A stretch of 64,000 bases of DNA from Tubulanus polymorphus (taxonomy: Eukaryota; Nemertea; Palaeonemertea; Tubulaniformes; Tubulanidae): contig NC_134035.1 in assembly GCF_964204645.1 (NCBI RefSeq), positions 13,249,951 through 13,313,950 of the forward strand, given 5' to 3'. The position numbers and the translations under genes are program-made. The notes beneath the pieces were generated by a model. It did not search any database. It was given only the letters and a program-made list of their open reading frames with translations, and had not been told where the DNA came from. This document shows, piece by piece, positions 22,643-34,700 of the stretch. Within the stretch, counting starts at the first letter, position 1. Each line of letters starts with the position of its first letter.

Positions 22643-25600
22643 TTACTGATTTTTGCATTCGCCCGGGTTGCCTTCGGTTGGCGCCTGTAAAAAATTAAAC
22701 ATCGAAAACGACGTTGGTTAAAAAGAGATCAAAAGCTGTAAGAAGTATCTCGGACAATAATAGTGTCATCATACAAACAACATGCATAATACATGCTTCG
22801 GATAAACTTGAAATGTTTCTTTTTTTTGTAGTGAAATTTACACCATCGATATCAACTACCGCAGACTAGGTAAATAACTCATCAACCGATCAAAATAGCG
22901 GGGATATACAAGATACAACCACCAGGTGGCGCTACCAACATCTTTCTAAATAAGCGATACATGAATCGGTGAGAAGAGTTGAACAATTTTGTCGCAAAAT
23001 CGTTGGAGGAAAAATGTGGCCTCGCTTTTATCGGCAATCAAGATCATCCTTAGTTTTACTCGTGTATTATTGTTTAAATAGCATGAACAATGTCATCAGG
23101 CTCCCTACAGATCTTGGATAAGGAGTTTTAACAAGGAGAAAATTAAAAAATTTGAGGAATTAGTAGCAGATCTGCGCCGCTATCTGAGTGAACAATCTGC
23201 TAGTTATGAAATTCGGAGGAACTTAAGGGCTATTTAGCAATTTAACTCAGGAACCTATGTAGTAGCCAGACCCCGTTCTGAATCCCTGACTAATCACATA
23301 TACACTAATCATGCACAATACTATAACTTATAAGAGACGGACACTGAAGTGAATTCTAGAATCCGAAGAATCCCAGGATTTTAAGCACAACAACTCAATA
23401 ATCAGCAGCCAGTGGTAATTAAAATTGAACTGAAATACTACCTAGAGTTTCCAACTGTTTGGCCCTATATCGAAAAACATGAATGAATTTCAATAGTAGC
23501 TACCAATAGTAGTTGACTCTAATAGAGAATCATTTACACAGCTATCGACCTGCAACCTGAATCACAGTCCCACAGTGAACATCTGAAGGGTAAGGGTACT
23601 TACAGATCAACAAACTCAAAATTGACCGATGTATTTTCTGGATGGACTGTTTTTTATCAAAAGGTTCTTTGTGTCAGTCAGCGCCAGCAATAGCAAGACA
23701 CCAAAAATTCCAAATTCTCTGACCTCAAGTAGAGTCAGAATTCCCAGATTTTCACAACAGAAAAAAAAAACAAATGCAGATTTTCCCCAATTCGTAAGAA
23801 CCCTGTAAGGGGGGAGGGGGCAAGGTTCCAAGCTAAGGGGGGTTCGACATCACGTTGCAGATTGATACCTGTGTATCACCGTGTATCACTAGTCAACAGT
23901 GTTCATTGTAATACCGATAACGAAGAGAAGACAAATGATCTCTTACCGGAACGTAATCTGGATCTTGGTCCTCATCTTCATCTTCATCATCTCCCTGAAT
24001 TTAGAAACAGATAGTTATAGAAAATTATCTGTCCCCAGTAAAATGTGAATTGTTCTACTCATATTTGCGTCGGATTCAAAAACTCCAGTAAGCCTGATAG
24101 ACTAATTCAGACAAGGCCAACTCAAGACTTTGACTAATTCATACAAAAACTAAATCATTTTCTGATTTTAACATATTTTGTCTCAACTCGACCGAGGTTC
24201 AACTTTGTACTAATGGCATCAAGTTATTTTACTGGTCGTAACAGTGGCGATATAATGAAGACAGAATTACTGAATTTATAAAATAATCTAAACTTACATC
24301 ATCTTCCTCATCATCATACTGAAAAACACAGAATAAAACAAATATACAATCAAATCAATTATCAACGAGGACAGTTGGAGAGGGCTGGATAACTGAACAC
24401 TGAACTAAATCGTTTCATCAGGGCCCCAACAGATCAGTCATTCCTGATATACAACATCTCCACAGATCGGTCATCATTAGATATAAGATCTCAGAGTAAG
24501 AAAGGAGAAAATATCAACGAAGGATGATAAATTAAACTGACCTCATCATCGTCATCTTCTAACGCTTCACCAGTAAAATATAACACAGCACGAGGTACAA
24601 TACGTTCTCTGATAAAATGTCCGATTTCAAAATCAGCGGCTAACAATGTCTCGGTCTCTTCATCTAATTCTTCATCTTCATCACCGCCTTCAGGAGCTAC
24701 AACAATTACAAACACCATCAATTCATTTAATCATCATTTACATCCAGGGGAACAGACAAGGTACAGCAGGCGGCAGATTGTCTGAAGGGGTAGGGTCCAG
24801 ACTGCCGAAGCTCTGATCTAAGGGTACAGACTCTAGGGTTCAGTAGGCTGCAGATTGAGGGGGTAGGGTCCAGACTGCTGATGCTCTGATCTAAGGGTAC
24901 AGACTGAGTCCGGTAAGCTGCTGCAGATTGAGGGGGTAGGGTCCAGACTGCTGATGCTCTGATCTAAGGGTACAGACTGAGTCCGGTAAGCTGCTGCAGA
25001 TTGAGGGGGTAGGGTCCAGACTGCTGATGCTCTGATCTAAGGGTACAGACTGAGTCCGGTAAGCTGCTGCAGATTGAGGGGGTAGGGTCCAGACTGCTGA
25101 TGCTCTGATCTAAGGGTACAGACTGAGTCCGGTAAGCTGCTGCAGATTGAGGGGGTAGGGTCCAGACTGCTGATGCTCTGGTCCGAGAGGGTACAGACTC
25201 TAGGGTTCAGTAGGCTGCAGATTGAGGGGGTAGGGTCCAGACTGCTGATGCTCTGATCTAAGGGTACAGACTGAGTCCGGTAAGCTGCTGCAGATTGAGG
25301 GGGTAGGGTCCAGACTGCTGATGCTCTGGTCCGAGAGGGTACAGACTCTAGGGTTCAGCAGGCTGCAGATTGATAGTTTACCTGTTGGTGGATTGAAGAA
25401 ATTAAAGAATGAATCATTTTGCACTTGTTTCGTCACTTGTCGAATTGTTCCTTTGTTTTTATGTTTTTGAGTTTTTTTCACAGTTTTCTTCGTGACGTTT
25501 TTGCCCTTTTTCCAGTCGATTGTGCACCTGAAGAAACATTAAATAACAACAATGAATCAGTAATAAATGACTTTAAAGTGGGACTTTTCTTTTTAAAATC

Positions 25601-28600
25601 GGAAATCAAAGTTTAGATATAGCTGGATGGTCAGTAGAATAAAGATGTCCGAATTGATGAGTCAAATCAGAGCAGATGATCCGACTTGCAAAGAAAATTA
25701 TTCGAACTGGACTAAGCTCATCTCGAGCTCATCACAGGGTGAATACGGTAACGTACCCGGTGCATTTAATAATTTCCGGTCCTTCGTAAATAAACGGATC
25801 ATCGTCATCCGGTCCGACGCGTAGTGTGTACTGTTTCGTGAGGATTTTATTTGTAAAGTAATCGTTCGCACTGAAAACGAATTCTAACGTAAAACCCTGA
25901 AAACGAAAAACAGACGAACGACATTTAATCGACATTTTATAAATAATGACAGGCTCGTATTTTCATGATCTATCAGTTCACAGTCTCTACTGAAAGTGCT
26001 GGTTTGCGATACAGGGTGGCGCTTATTTCCGCCCATCTACAAATTCCCCAAGTTTTTCCAGATTTTTCCATGTGATTACAGAAAATTCCCTCAGAATCAG
26101 AGAAATTTCTAGGTTTTAAATGTTAAGCCTAGCGCACATCGACACTGCGATTGGAGACAACTAGTTGCAAGGCAGTTTTCAGCGCATGAGAGGAACTGGC
26201 TGGATACGATCAGTTGCTCGAATGTGTCGATGTGAGCGAGCTTACGATTGGTAAGCGTCGATCTATCTCCAGTTCCAGCCAGTTGCCCATGTTCTACTTT
26301 TGAGCAACTAGTTGTACTCGATCGCAGTCATATCCGTCGATGTGCGCACTCTGGATCTCGACGATCGACACGCGCCATGCAGTTGCTGCAACTGACCGGT
26401 TGTAACTAGATTTCGATGGGGTAATCGTTCGGTAGCAACTAGTTGCCTCCAATCGCAGTGTCGATGTGCGCTAGGCTTTACAATTCATTCATTTTTCATC
26501 GAAGCATGAACTGATAAAGAAACACGTGGTCAATTATCCGAATTAGTGTCCAGGACAGTAGCGCCACCCAGTGTGACCGGTTCGCGATAAGACTTACGAT
26601 CGGTTCTTTATCTTGATGTTTAACTCTAATATCCTGTAGATGATTGATGATTGGTCGATCATGCTCCTGAACCATATCGGCCAACATCTCCACGTTATTG
26701 AATACGGTTAACCAGAAATATGGAATGCCATTCGGATTCTCTGAAATAGAAACAGGAGCAATTAAAAAACAGAATTCAAACTGACTGCTTCTCCCTCGAG
26801 GGACTGAGTGCCATTCTCCTTTACTCTCTTTCCGGGGGGATCATAGAAATATTGTTTGACCTTCCTCCTTCTTCTCTTCACTTTCTTCTTCTTTTTTCTT
26901 ATCACCCTCGCCCTCATCCTCAATGGCGGCTTTAGTTTTCATTTCTTCCTGTAAGACATCAGGAGCTTTCGTCTAGAATGTTAAACGAACAATTTATTCA
27001 TAAAGCCTTCGATAATGAATTGGGCAGTTTCTCGTGTCACTCGTCACCAGCAAGAGCAATTACTCTATGAATCCCAAAATCACTTTAATCTGTTCCTTGT
27101 CATCAGCAATGTAAAACAAGTCACCAAAAAATTCAAATTCCCTGATTGAATTAAGATATCTTCAGCAGGGGCTGTTTGTTATCAAGAGGTTCCTTGTGCC
27201 ACTCATCACCAGCAAGAACAACAAGACACCAAAAATTCAAATTCCCTGATTAAATTATAAGATATCCTCAGTGAGGGCTGTTTGTTATCAAGAGGTTCCT
27301 CGTGTCACTCATCACCGGCAATCACAACAAGACACCAAAAATTCAAATTCCCTGATTAAATTATAAGATATCCTCAGTGAGGGCTGTTTGTTATCAAGAG
27401 GTTCCTCGTGTCACTCATCACCGGCAATCACAACAAGACACCAAAAATTCAAATTCCCTGATTGAATTATAAGATATCCTCAGTGAGGGCTGTTTGTTAT
27501 CAAGAGGTTCCTTGTGCCACTCATCACCAGCAAGAACAACAAGACACCAAAAATTCAAATTCCCTGATTAAATTATAAGATATCCTCAGTGAGGGCTGTT
27601 TGTTATCAAGAGGTTCCTCGTGTCACTCATCACCGGCAATCACAACAAGACACCAAAAATTCAAATTCCCTGATTAAATTATAAGATATCCTCAGTGAGG
27701 GCTGTTTGTTATCAAGAGGTTCCTCGTGTCACTCATCACCGGCAATCACAACAAGACACCAAAAATTCAAATTCCCTGATTGAATTATAAGATATCCTCA
27801 GTGAGGGCCGTTTCTTATCAAGAGGTTCCTTGTGCCTCTCATCACCGGCAATCACAACAAGACACGAAAAACTAAAATTCAAGATATCCTCGGTTTCTAA
27901 TCTATCAAGAGGTTTCGTGTGGCAACAAAGATACCAAATTTCGAAGATTTTTCCCCGACGATTCGGACATTTTACTTACAGCTAATTCATCCTCATCTTC
28001 TTCCTCTTCATCAGACGGCCAATCACAATCTGAATCGGTCGGCTCGACGGCACCAGTCACTACTTCCTTCCTCTGTACAAATATACAAATAACTCATTAT
28101 GTTATAATTCATTCATTTTACAGTAAAATCAAACCGTATTAAGAAACCATGTGGACAACAATAGAATCCAAATTCCCCGAGTTTCCAAGGTTTTTGGTGG
28201 AATTTTTCGACGTCTCTAATTTCATCTGATTACCCAAGTTTTCCGAGTCAGTAGATACCCGGCTAAATTGTGCCACAACGTGATACAGGGAACGGTGAGG
28301 ATCATCAATTCTTACCTTCAAGAAATAAGGATCGTACAACGCTGCGTATTTACATTCCAGTTGGTGAACTTCCTCATAAAACTGAGCTTCCAACTTCATC
28401 GTTTCAAACTGCATTTTCTTCAAAGCTTTAACTCTTCGTTTCACCGGCTTCGGAAGGCTGTGAAAAATACATATATATATATAAACATTGATTGAAATAC
28501 ACAAGACTCTACACTCCAACCAGGGCCCAGTTTCACGAAAAAGTGTAAGCTTAAAACAGTTAAGTTTGAATTGTTGTCCTCATTGAAAACATGAAGTAAC

Positions 28601-30894
28601 CAATGGCAATTAATCAAAAAATTTTAGTTAAACTTTCTCGTGAAACTGGCCCCAGGAGATAATATAAAGCTGATTATCTCCAGGGCCTGCAGTTGCTCCA
28701 ACCGGTGGATAGTTGACGTGGTGACAATTAAAGTACACTGTTACTCTCGGTATTTATTCACCGCTTATCGTTAACCATCTTTTGAGCAACCGACCGCAGG
28801 AGAGAACTGAATAACAGGATGCGTGTTAAAATATTCCATCCCCTCTGGACAAATCAGTCTCAAGTCGAACAAATCTCGTCCAAACAGATCTCTAATCCAA
28901 CCAGGAGATATTAAGCTGATTATCTCCAGGATAGAACTGATAAGAGCAGGATGTGTCGAAATATTCCATTCCCTGTAGATATAATATCAATCTCAATGAA
29001 TTGTATCATCAGAAACAAAGAAAGCTTCCAAACTCGAGAAATAAACTGACACTTCACAGTAAGAGACGATGATCTCTTAGAGACCAACCTCAAATATTTG
29101 GCTCGAGCCTCATTGGAGTCGGTCCAATCATCGTCCTGATCGGCGCGACGAGAAGAACGAGGATGATAAGAATGATTTGGACAGCAAGACTTCCGATGAC
29201 AAGACGACATATTTCGAAAACGTTCTTATTTCTTCAAGTGCGAGATAGAAAGTGAAGACGACACTGCACCAGGAGCAGCTGCCCGTGCAGGAGCAGCTGC
29301 CTATGCACGTTTGATGGTGCAATATATTACTTGGTAACTTATTTTTGACCGACACAATTTTTTGAATTTGTACAATATCTCAATTATACTATCAACTCAA
29401 TATCAAACAACATCGTAACAGATTAAAACTGAAATCACATTCGAGAGGCGCATTTGAAGGAGGCACAGTATATTTGGGGGGGGGGGGGTAATTTGTCACA
29501 CACAAAAATAAATAGCTATGAATATTAGAATGTTAATTAGTAATGAGCAAAACAGATGTTACTGATAAGAGACACATGTGTGGCTAATATTCAATAATTA
29601 ACAGCTGTTTATAACATAACAACTGTTTATAGAACATTCCACGGGTGACTAATCAACATTTCTTATTCATATATAACAACCACTCGAGAAGACTCTCTCT
29701 ATCTCTCAACACATGTCACACACATCATCTATCAGACACAGACTTTCAATATTACAAATCCACCTGGAGCCACCCACTTGAGACGGATGCACTAAATAGA
29801 TTTGAATATTACTGGAGCCATCCACTTGAGAAAGGGGAAAACGTCAATGATCTACACATTAAACATTGATCTTAGAAATAACTATTTTCGAGTCGTCCAA
29901 ATGAGAAAACATCCATAGTTCAGCGCTTAAATAATTCTAGATTTTAAAGTTCCACTTTAATAATAATAATTAATATATGGCTTATACAGCGCTAAATCCA
30001 GCCAGGCTGCTCAGAGCGCTTTACATTTTTCGGTATTATTACCCCGGCCAATTTTCTACTCTAACATGTATCAGTCATCTCTCTTTGGGGAGAAGTAACA
30101 CCGAGCTGCTAACAAACGCTCAGGAGTCATCTATCAGGCCAGGTACCCATTTACTCCTGGGTGGAGTGAGGCAATGAGGATAAGTGTCTTGTCCGAGGAC
30201 ACTACAGCAATGTACGGGGTTCGAACCCGCGACCTGGCTTCCCAGAACCGAACGCTCTAACCACTAGGCCACAACACTCCACAGAGTTCTGGGTTCAGTT
30301 CCACACACAGATGTTGAGCCAGTTCTAATATATCTAAAATCAGTTCAATCATTAATACTGTATCCAGTAACTGATAAATAACATACCTCTGTATATAACC
30401 TCCTGACAGCCCGACGAGACCTTGTAAACGACCCTGAATTGCGTTGAGTACATTCGGATCTCTCATGAACCTGCCGGCTAAATCGTTAGCAGTAATGGCG
30501 CCGTCTCCAGCTGAAACTATGATTTCACCAGATTCAACATCTTTCGTAGAATCGTCCGCTGTCTTCGCGTCGGTCTCCGCTCTGAGTAAATAAACATAAA
30601 TTCCTCAATTAAATACTCCGAAATCATGGGCGAAATCATGGGCGGACCCCGGAGCAATATAAGAGTTCATAGTGGTCTTATAAACTAAAACAGACTGGGA
30701 CTTTGAGGGACGCAAGGGCTCTCCCTCCCATCCGCTCAAACTTTTTTGCAAGAATCAAAATTTATCTATCGATCAGTCAGTCAGACAACAATGTCTTTCC
30801 TTACACTACACAGGACCTACCAGTACAAATGGTACGCCTAAATCTAAATAAAAATCAGCAAAATTTAAAATACTTACTTGTTTTGATCTGCCAT
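22643..30894 (-). CDS. NAP1L: nucleosome assembly protein 1-like
   Basis: Histone H2A-H2B chaperone of the NAP family. Twelve coding exons (listed 5' to 3' on the minus strand): 30878-30894, 30387-30581, 28316-28457, 27980-28072, 26861-26972, 26598-26740, 25757-25896, 25382-25527, 24542-24696, 24298-24318, 23947-23994, 22643-22684; 417 aa, the usual length. Recognisable blocks: LQGLVGLSGGYI, the long dimerisation helix VKRRVKALKKMQ..FYEEVHQLECKYAALY, PYFWLTVFNNVEMLADMVQ, ANDYFTNKILTKQY, CTIDWKKGKN, NDSFFNFFNPPT, DFEIGHFIRERIVPRAVLYFTGEA, an Asp/Glu-rich tail in two tiny exons, and C-terminal GECKNQ resembling the vertebrate NPAECKQQ end (prenylation-like Cys). A 5'UTR exon probably ends at 31120 (gtaagt donor) and joins an acceptor at about 30914. 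Introns carry a 106-bp and a 73-bp tandem array, a PIF-type MITE and a SINE. Confidence 0.93.
23635..23775. repeat. single diverged copy of the 106-bp repeat
   Basis: ttatcaaaaggttctttgtg and caagacaccaaaaattccaa match the unit amplified at 27073-27885, in another intron of the same gene. The unit is therefore a dispersed sequence, of which only one copy became an array. Confidence 0.65.
24763..25378. repeat. 73-bp tandem array in NAP1-like intron
   Basis: About eight copies of a 73-bp unit starting gcagattgagggggtagggt and including gtccagactgctgatgctct. The 73-bp period is exact between 24923 and 24996 and beyond. Two variant units (ggtccgagagggtacagact, gactctagggttcag) interrupt the otherwise homogeneous run. 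The array fills nearly all of the 685-bp intron between exons 8 and 9. Confidence 0.95.
26126..26477. mobile_element. 352-bp PIF/Harbinger-type MITE
   Basis: Perfect 31-bp terminal inverted repeats, left 26126-26156 beginning agcctagcgcacatcgacac and right 26447-26477, are flanked by TTA on both sides (26123-26125, 26478-26480). The 3-bp TTA duplication is typical of PIF/Harbinger elements. The interior contains several gcaactagttgc palindromes. It lies in the NAP1-like intron between exons 6 and 7. No transposase. Confidence 0.85.
27073..27885. repeat. 106-bp tandem array with higher-order structure
   Basis: Seven full units plus partial ends, with period exactly 106 bp (unit starts atcaagaggttcct at 27181, 27287, 27393, 27499, 27605, 27711, 27817). 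Two variants alternate: A (ccttgtgccactcatcaccagcaagaaca) shortened to its key difference ttgtgcc, and B with tcgtgtc and ggcaatca. The order is A-B-B-A-B-B-A', and the second B of each trio is followed by gattgaatt instead of gattaaatt, so a 318-bp trimer has itself been duplicated. It lies in the NAP1-like intron between exons 4 and 5. Confidence 0.93.
28523..28654. mobile_element. MITE, cccagtttcacgaaaaag family
   Basis: Inverted ends gggcccagtttcacgaaaaa and tttctcgtgaaactggcccc enclose about 130 bp. A shorter copy is at 37711-37772. Pieces also occur in GULO intron 8 (4548-4600, 9968-10020, 15255-15310). Superfamily not assigned. Confidence 0.7.
29089..29210 (-). CDS. NAP1L: possible alternative first coding exon of the NAP1-like gene
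   Basis: The minus-strand ATG at 29208-29210 opens a 40-codon stretch beginning MSSCHRKSCCPNHSYH and including RADQDDDWTDSNEA, ending ..KYL plus two bases (AG) at a GT donor (gttggt). The phase and the split AG|C serine codon are identical to those of the constitutive exon 30387-30581, so it could splice in frame to 28457 and give an isoform with a Cys/His-rich N terminus replacing the acidic one. It sits in the intron just upstream of the exon it would join. The donor is weak, and the reading rests only on the open frame and phase. Confidence 0.45.
29950..30282 (-). mobile_element. tRNA-derived SINE
   Basis: On the minus strand the head (30213-30277) resembles a tRNA: ggcctagtggttagagcg (A box) and gcgggttcgaacccc (B box). 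The body ends in aaagcgctctgagcagcctg and a tail with gcgctgtataagcc followed by an att-rich run. The gcgcTnTATAA(g)-att tail is a common 3' end of invertebrate SINEs. A body fragment recurs at about 49316-49385. It lies in a NAP1-like intron. Confidence 0.8.
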
Positions 30895-31119
30895 TTTTCA
30901 CCAGTGATTCTAAAAACAAAGATCAAAATGTTTTATCAATTTGCACGGGAGAGGCAGCTGCAGCAGGCTGTGGCAAGCGAATAATGCGTAGAGAAAGCTG
31001 AATTTCTCATCTATTCGGCAACCGCAAACATCGATCAGATATTCTCCGAATACGGAGATGGATATAGAACCGGATTAACATGATTTAAACCGGTTTCAAT
31101 AAAATCAAACTCGACTTAC

Positions 31120-31759
31120 CGTCAAATTACTGAACTATTAAAATCTCTATACAAAACACATGTGAGACGCAATGGCGGTAAAAGGACTGAGAATTCCGTA
31201 ACGCGATCGGTGATTGGTTCACAGCCGTCATCGACAAATATCTCGACCAATAGCTAGCTAGCTTACATAGTGACGTGTGCGGCCTAAAATACGGTTTAGG
31301 TTCTGTGTAGTAGGATCGAAAAACACGGTTTTGGCAATAGATGATTATTTATTTCTATCGGGCCGGACAGATTTCTTTAGTAGGTGTTCAACGTAAGTTC
31401 CTCGGTCGTTGCATGTGTTTAAAACGACATTCTCTTGGTAAAGATGAATTGGATAGAATTCAACTGCGACAGTTTTAGGAAGAAGTAGAATCAAAACCAG
31501 CGTCCGCTGACTCATAACTCCAAAAGAGGGACCCGTTCTGACCTCAAATCTGGCTCAATCCTATTGATGACATAGCCCTTTCCTGGCCTCATTAAATGAT
31601 CATTTCTCACAAAAAATGTCTAATTTCTTCTTTTCTAAACATACACAACGTGGTGTATGACAACAATTTATTATTTACAAGAAAACTAAATGAAATGAAA
31701 AACATGTAGAAAATAAAGTTCTCTAATTTAATTCAACAAACTGTTAATTAATTATAATT
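31120..31759. other. NAP1-like 5' end and UVSSA 3' flank
   Basis: 31120 is the probable minus-strand donor of a NAP1-like 5'UTR exon; its start is not visible but lies before about 31300. A reverse-strand poly(A) signal (tttatt on + at 31667-31672) suits UVSSA. No separate gene seen. Confidence 0.5.
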
Positions 31760-34700
31760 CTAAGGTTTAAATGCGTAGTTAAACTGATTTGAAAATCGAT
31801 CATTAACCCGTTTAGAATCAATTGAATCCATAGCTGAATTGACTCTCTTTTGAACGGCCCTGAAAAACAATATACCGGTTACATTAGAAATTGCATTCGA
31901 AATCTAATTGAGAAACAATGTAGACTGATGGCGCCTCTAAGATGATCTTTACTTGGATTTCCAAATTTCAAAATTAAATCCCAATGTTTACAATACTCAG
32001 TATTCGCCAGCGTTTACGAGCAAAATCCACAGTTGATGATTTAACAGTTTATTCTGATAGTTTCGAAGTTTTGACTAAACTCCAGAAACAATTGAGTTAT
32101 AAGTCAAAATTTTGAAACCGTCAGAATACATTGTTAAACTGTCTATTTGCTCATTAGAACAATCAATGTTCAGTTTTCCTTCGATTTTAACTTACTTATT
32201 AAATATTCTCGTTGCCAATCGAGTTCTAGTTGTATTTTGTCGTTTTTTGATATCCGTCAAACCCGAATGATCTTCATGTTTGCCTTTTTTCTTTTTGCCC
32301 TTTTTCTTCGTCGGAAATAGTTTTAAGCCTTTCGCCGCCTCAATGTCTCTCAGTAGTTCGGGGTCCTCCCAAGCCGGTAATTCTTCTCTATCTATAACAA
32401 TAAATAGAGGATTTAATAGCAGTACATAAAATTATACAGTTAACCTCAGACATTGTCAACACGGCCTTTTGACCAACTTGAACAAGGGATCATTCATTTA
32501 TTACGTACGCATAAAATTTGAACTTTTCAACCCCCCTCCCCCTCTGTACGCAAAATCGGCCAATTTTGCATATACATTAAGCATTACAGTACGCAATTGC
32601 ACTGACCCCTCCCCCTCCACTAATGCAGTAAAGTACGTAATAAATGAATGATCCCTTACTCAATTCATTTTCTGATTTCCGGAAATAATTTTCAATCCTC
32701 AACTCAGACCAATTTTGCCAGTCCGAGTAAATTCATTTGATAATATTATTTCATATTCAGTGAAAGTCAGCAGTGGAACATTGTTAATCTAGGTATATTT
32801 TCACCTTTCTGTTTGCCCTTAGTTTTAGTCGGTAGTTGTTTAGGGTCAGCAGGTTTTCCTTGTTCGTCGCGAGGAATTATCTTACCATGAAACGGACACT
32901 GAAACAAATAAAACATCAGATTTACTACATAGCATAAGTTGTTGCTCCATCATTGAGATAAGATTCGACTCAGATTTATCTCAATGAAAATGAACTGATT
33001 TTTAATAACAGATTTAACTCTTACTCATATGTAACTGTGGAACTGGATCCAGGGCTGAAGACATTGAAAATATACTAATTTTGACTCTATAGTTGAGCTA
33101 GGTTCAGTTCCACAGTTCTAAGTTAAGATTTGACTTTTTGGTTTTTAAAACATTTGAAATTAACAAGATGAACTGAGAAGGAGAGAATCCCACAATGATA
33201 ATAAAAAGTCCGAAAATGAAACTTCGAGATAGTAGTTTATTTCAACGTTTCAACTATATCCTAATAGTCATCTTCAGGAATAATTATAAGTAATTAATAA
33301 TCATTAGTATTAGGATATAGTCGAAACGTTGAAATAAACTACTATCTCGAAGTTTCATTTTCGGACTTTTTATTATCATTGTGGGATTCTCTCCTCATCG
33401 CGTCAACACGGATATTGTGTTCTACCTATCGTGATGAACTGAGAACTGTGTAGAGGTTAAGTTACCTTTACTCTGTCCATGCGTTCACATAGTTTACCAT
33501 TTGGCATCGGTGCACGACATTTCCATTTAATCGGTTCAATCGGACAAAAATGCATTTTACGACTGGTCAAAGATTCCATTGTTTGCTGCAATAGAAACAA
33601 ACAAAACCAATCAATCAACAACAGACGGTGATTACGTTGCTAAGACCATAGGTGTGTGAGAGCGCAGTTGTCGCAATGTGACTCTAATCTGAAGACTGAT
33701 CACAAGTTGTTAGATTGGCTATAGAACTAATTAAGAAGGTCTTAGACTGGTCAGTCACGACTGTACAACTGGCACCAAGGCTCACAGCTTTGAATCCTGA
33801 TGGCCTATCCGAGGTGAACTAAGAAGGTCTAGCTTCTCTTGGAGTCAGACGATATTTCACTTACAGGAGAGACAAATTCTTCATTTTCGATCGGGGTCCA
33901 AAAACGATGAAGAGAATCATATCTGAAAATATTCAAGTTGAGAATATGAGTTGATGGATTAATTATAGAACTAGATGGTCATGAATTGCTCCTGAATCTA
34001 AGGCACTGACTGCGTGAATATAGTCAGAGTCTTTTCTTCAATTCCTCGCGCATAAATTATTGTTACACTGACTATATATTATGTAATAACTATTATGTCC
34101 TGTAATAATCTCTGTACCAACTTATTTATGCAAAATAAATAAATCAAATAAATGACTTTTACTGTACATGCATATAAATAGCGAACATGAATTGTTAGAT
34201 CGAATAAAGAACTATGTTGGTCTTAAAACAACTTTGAAACTTTGTCCTTGTAAATGTCTTACTTGATCAGTGACGGAGGAGCAACGTCTTCTCCCCAATA
34301 ATGTAAATCCATATCGAACGGAACGACCGGAGCTATTTTCAGTAACTCGTCTCGACGCGAACTCGTTGCCGGGTCAGTGGTGGAATTCATCGGTGGATCG
34401 CTGCACGAGGTGGATGTGGATGGTTGTGGAGCAACGCGGGAGGAAGATGTGGATGGTTGAGGACTAGTTGTTTTACCGACAGGAGCTGGTGATGTCGCGG
34501 TTTTAGTTGAGCTTGTAGAAGGACTGCAAATGAAATTCAATTTTTAAAGTGAATATTAACAAGTTGAAGATTTGATTGTGAGCGTAAAATAAATCAATGA
34601 AATCCTATAGTTAAATTCCTGTATTCATTTACAAGATTATGATGCATTCCACCAGATTCAGTCAGTGAAATCGAACTTTAGCTAATGTACTACAGAAACA

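Noticed and set aside
30213-30277. Functional tRNA gene on the minus strand
   Set aside because: The A and B boxes are good, but the sequence continues into a SINE body and tail, and no clean acceptor stem was seen.
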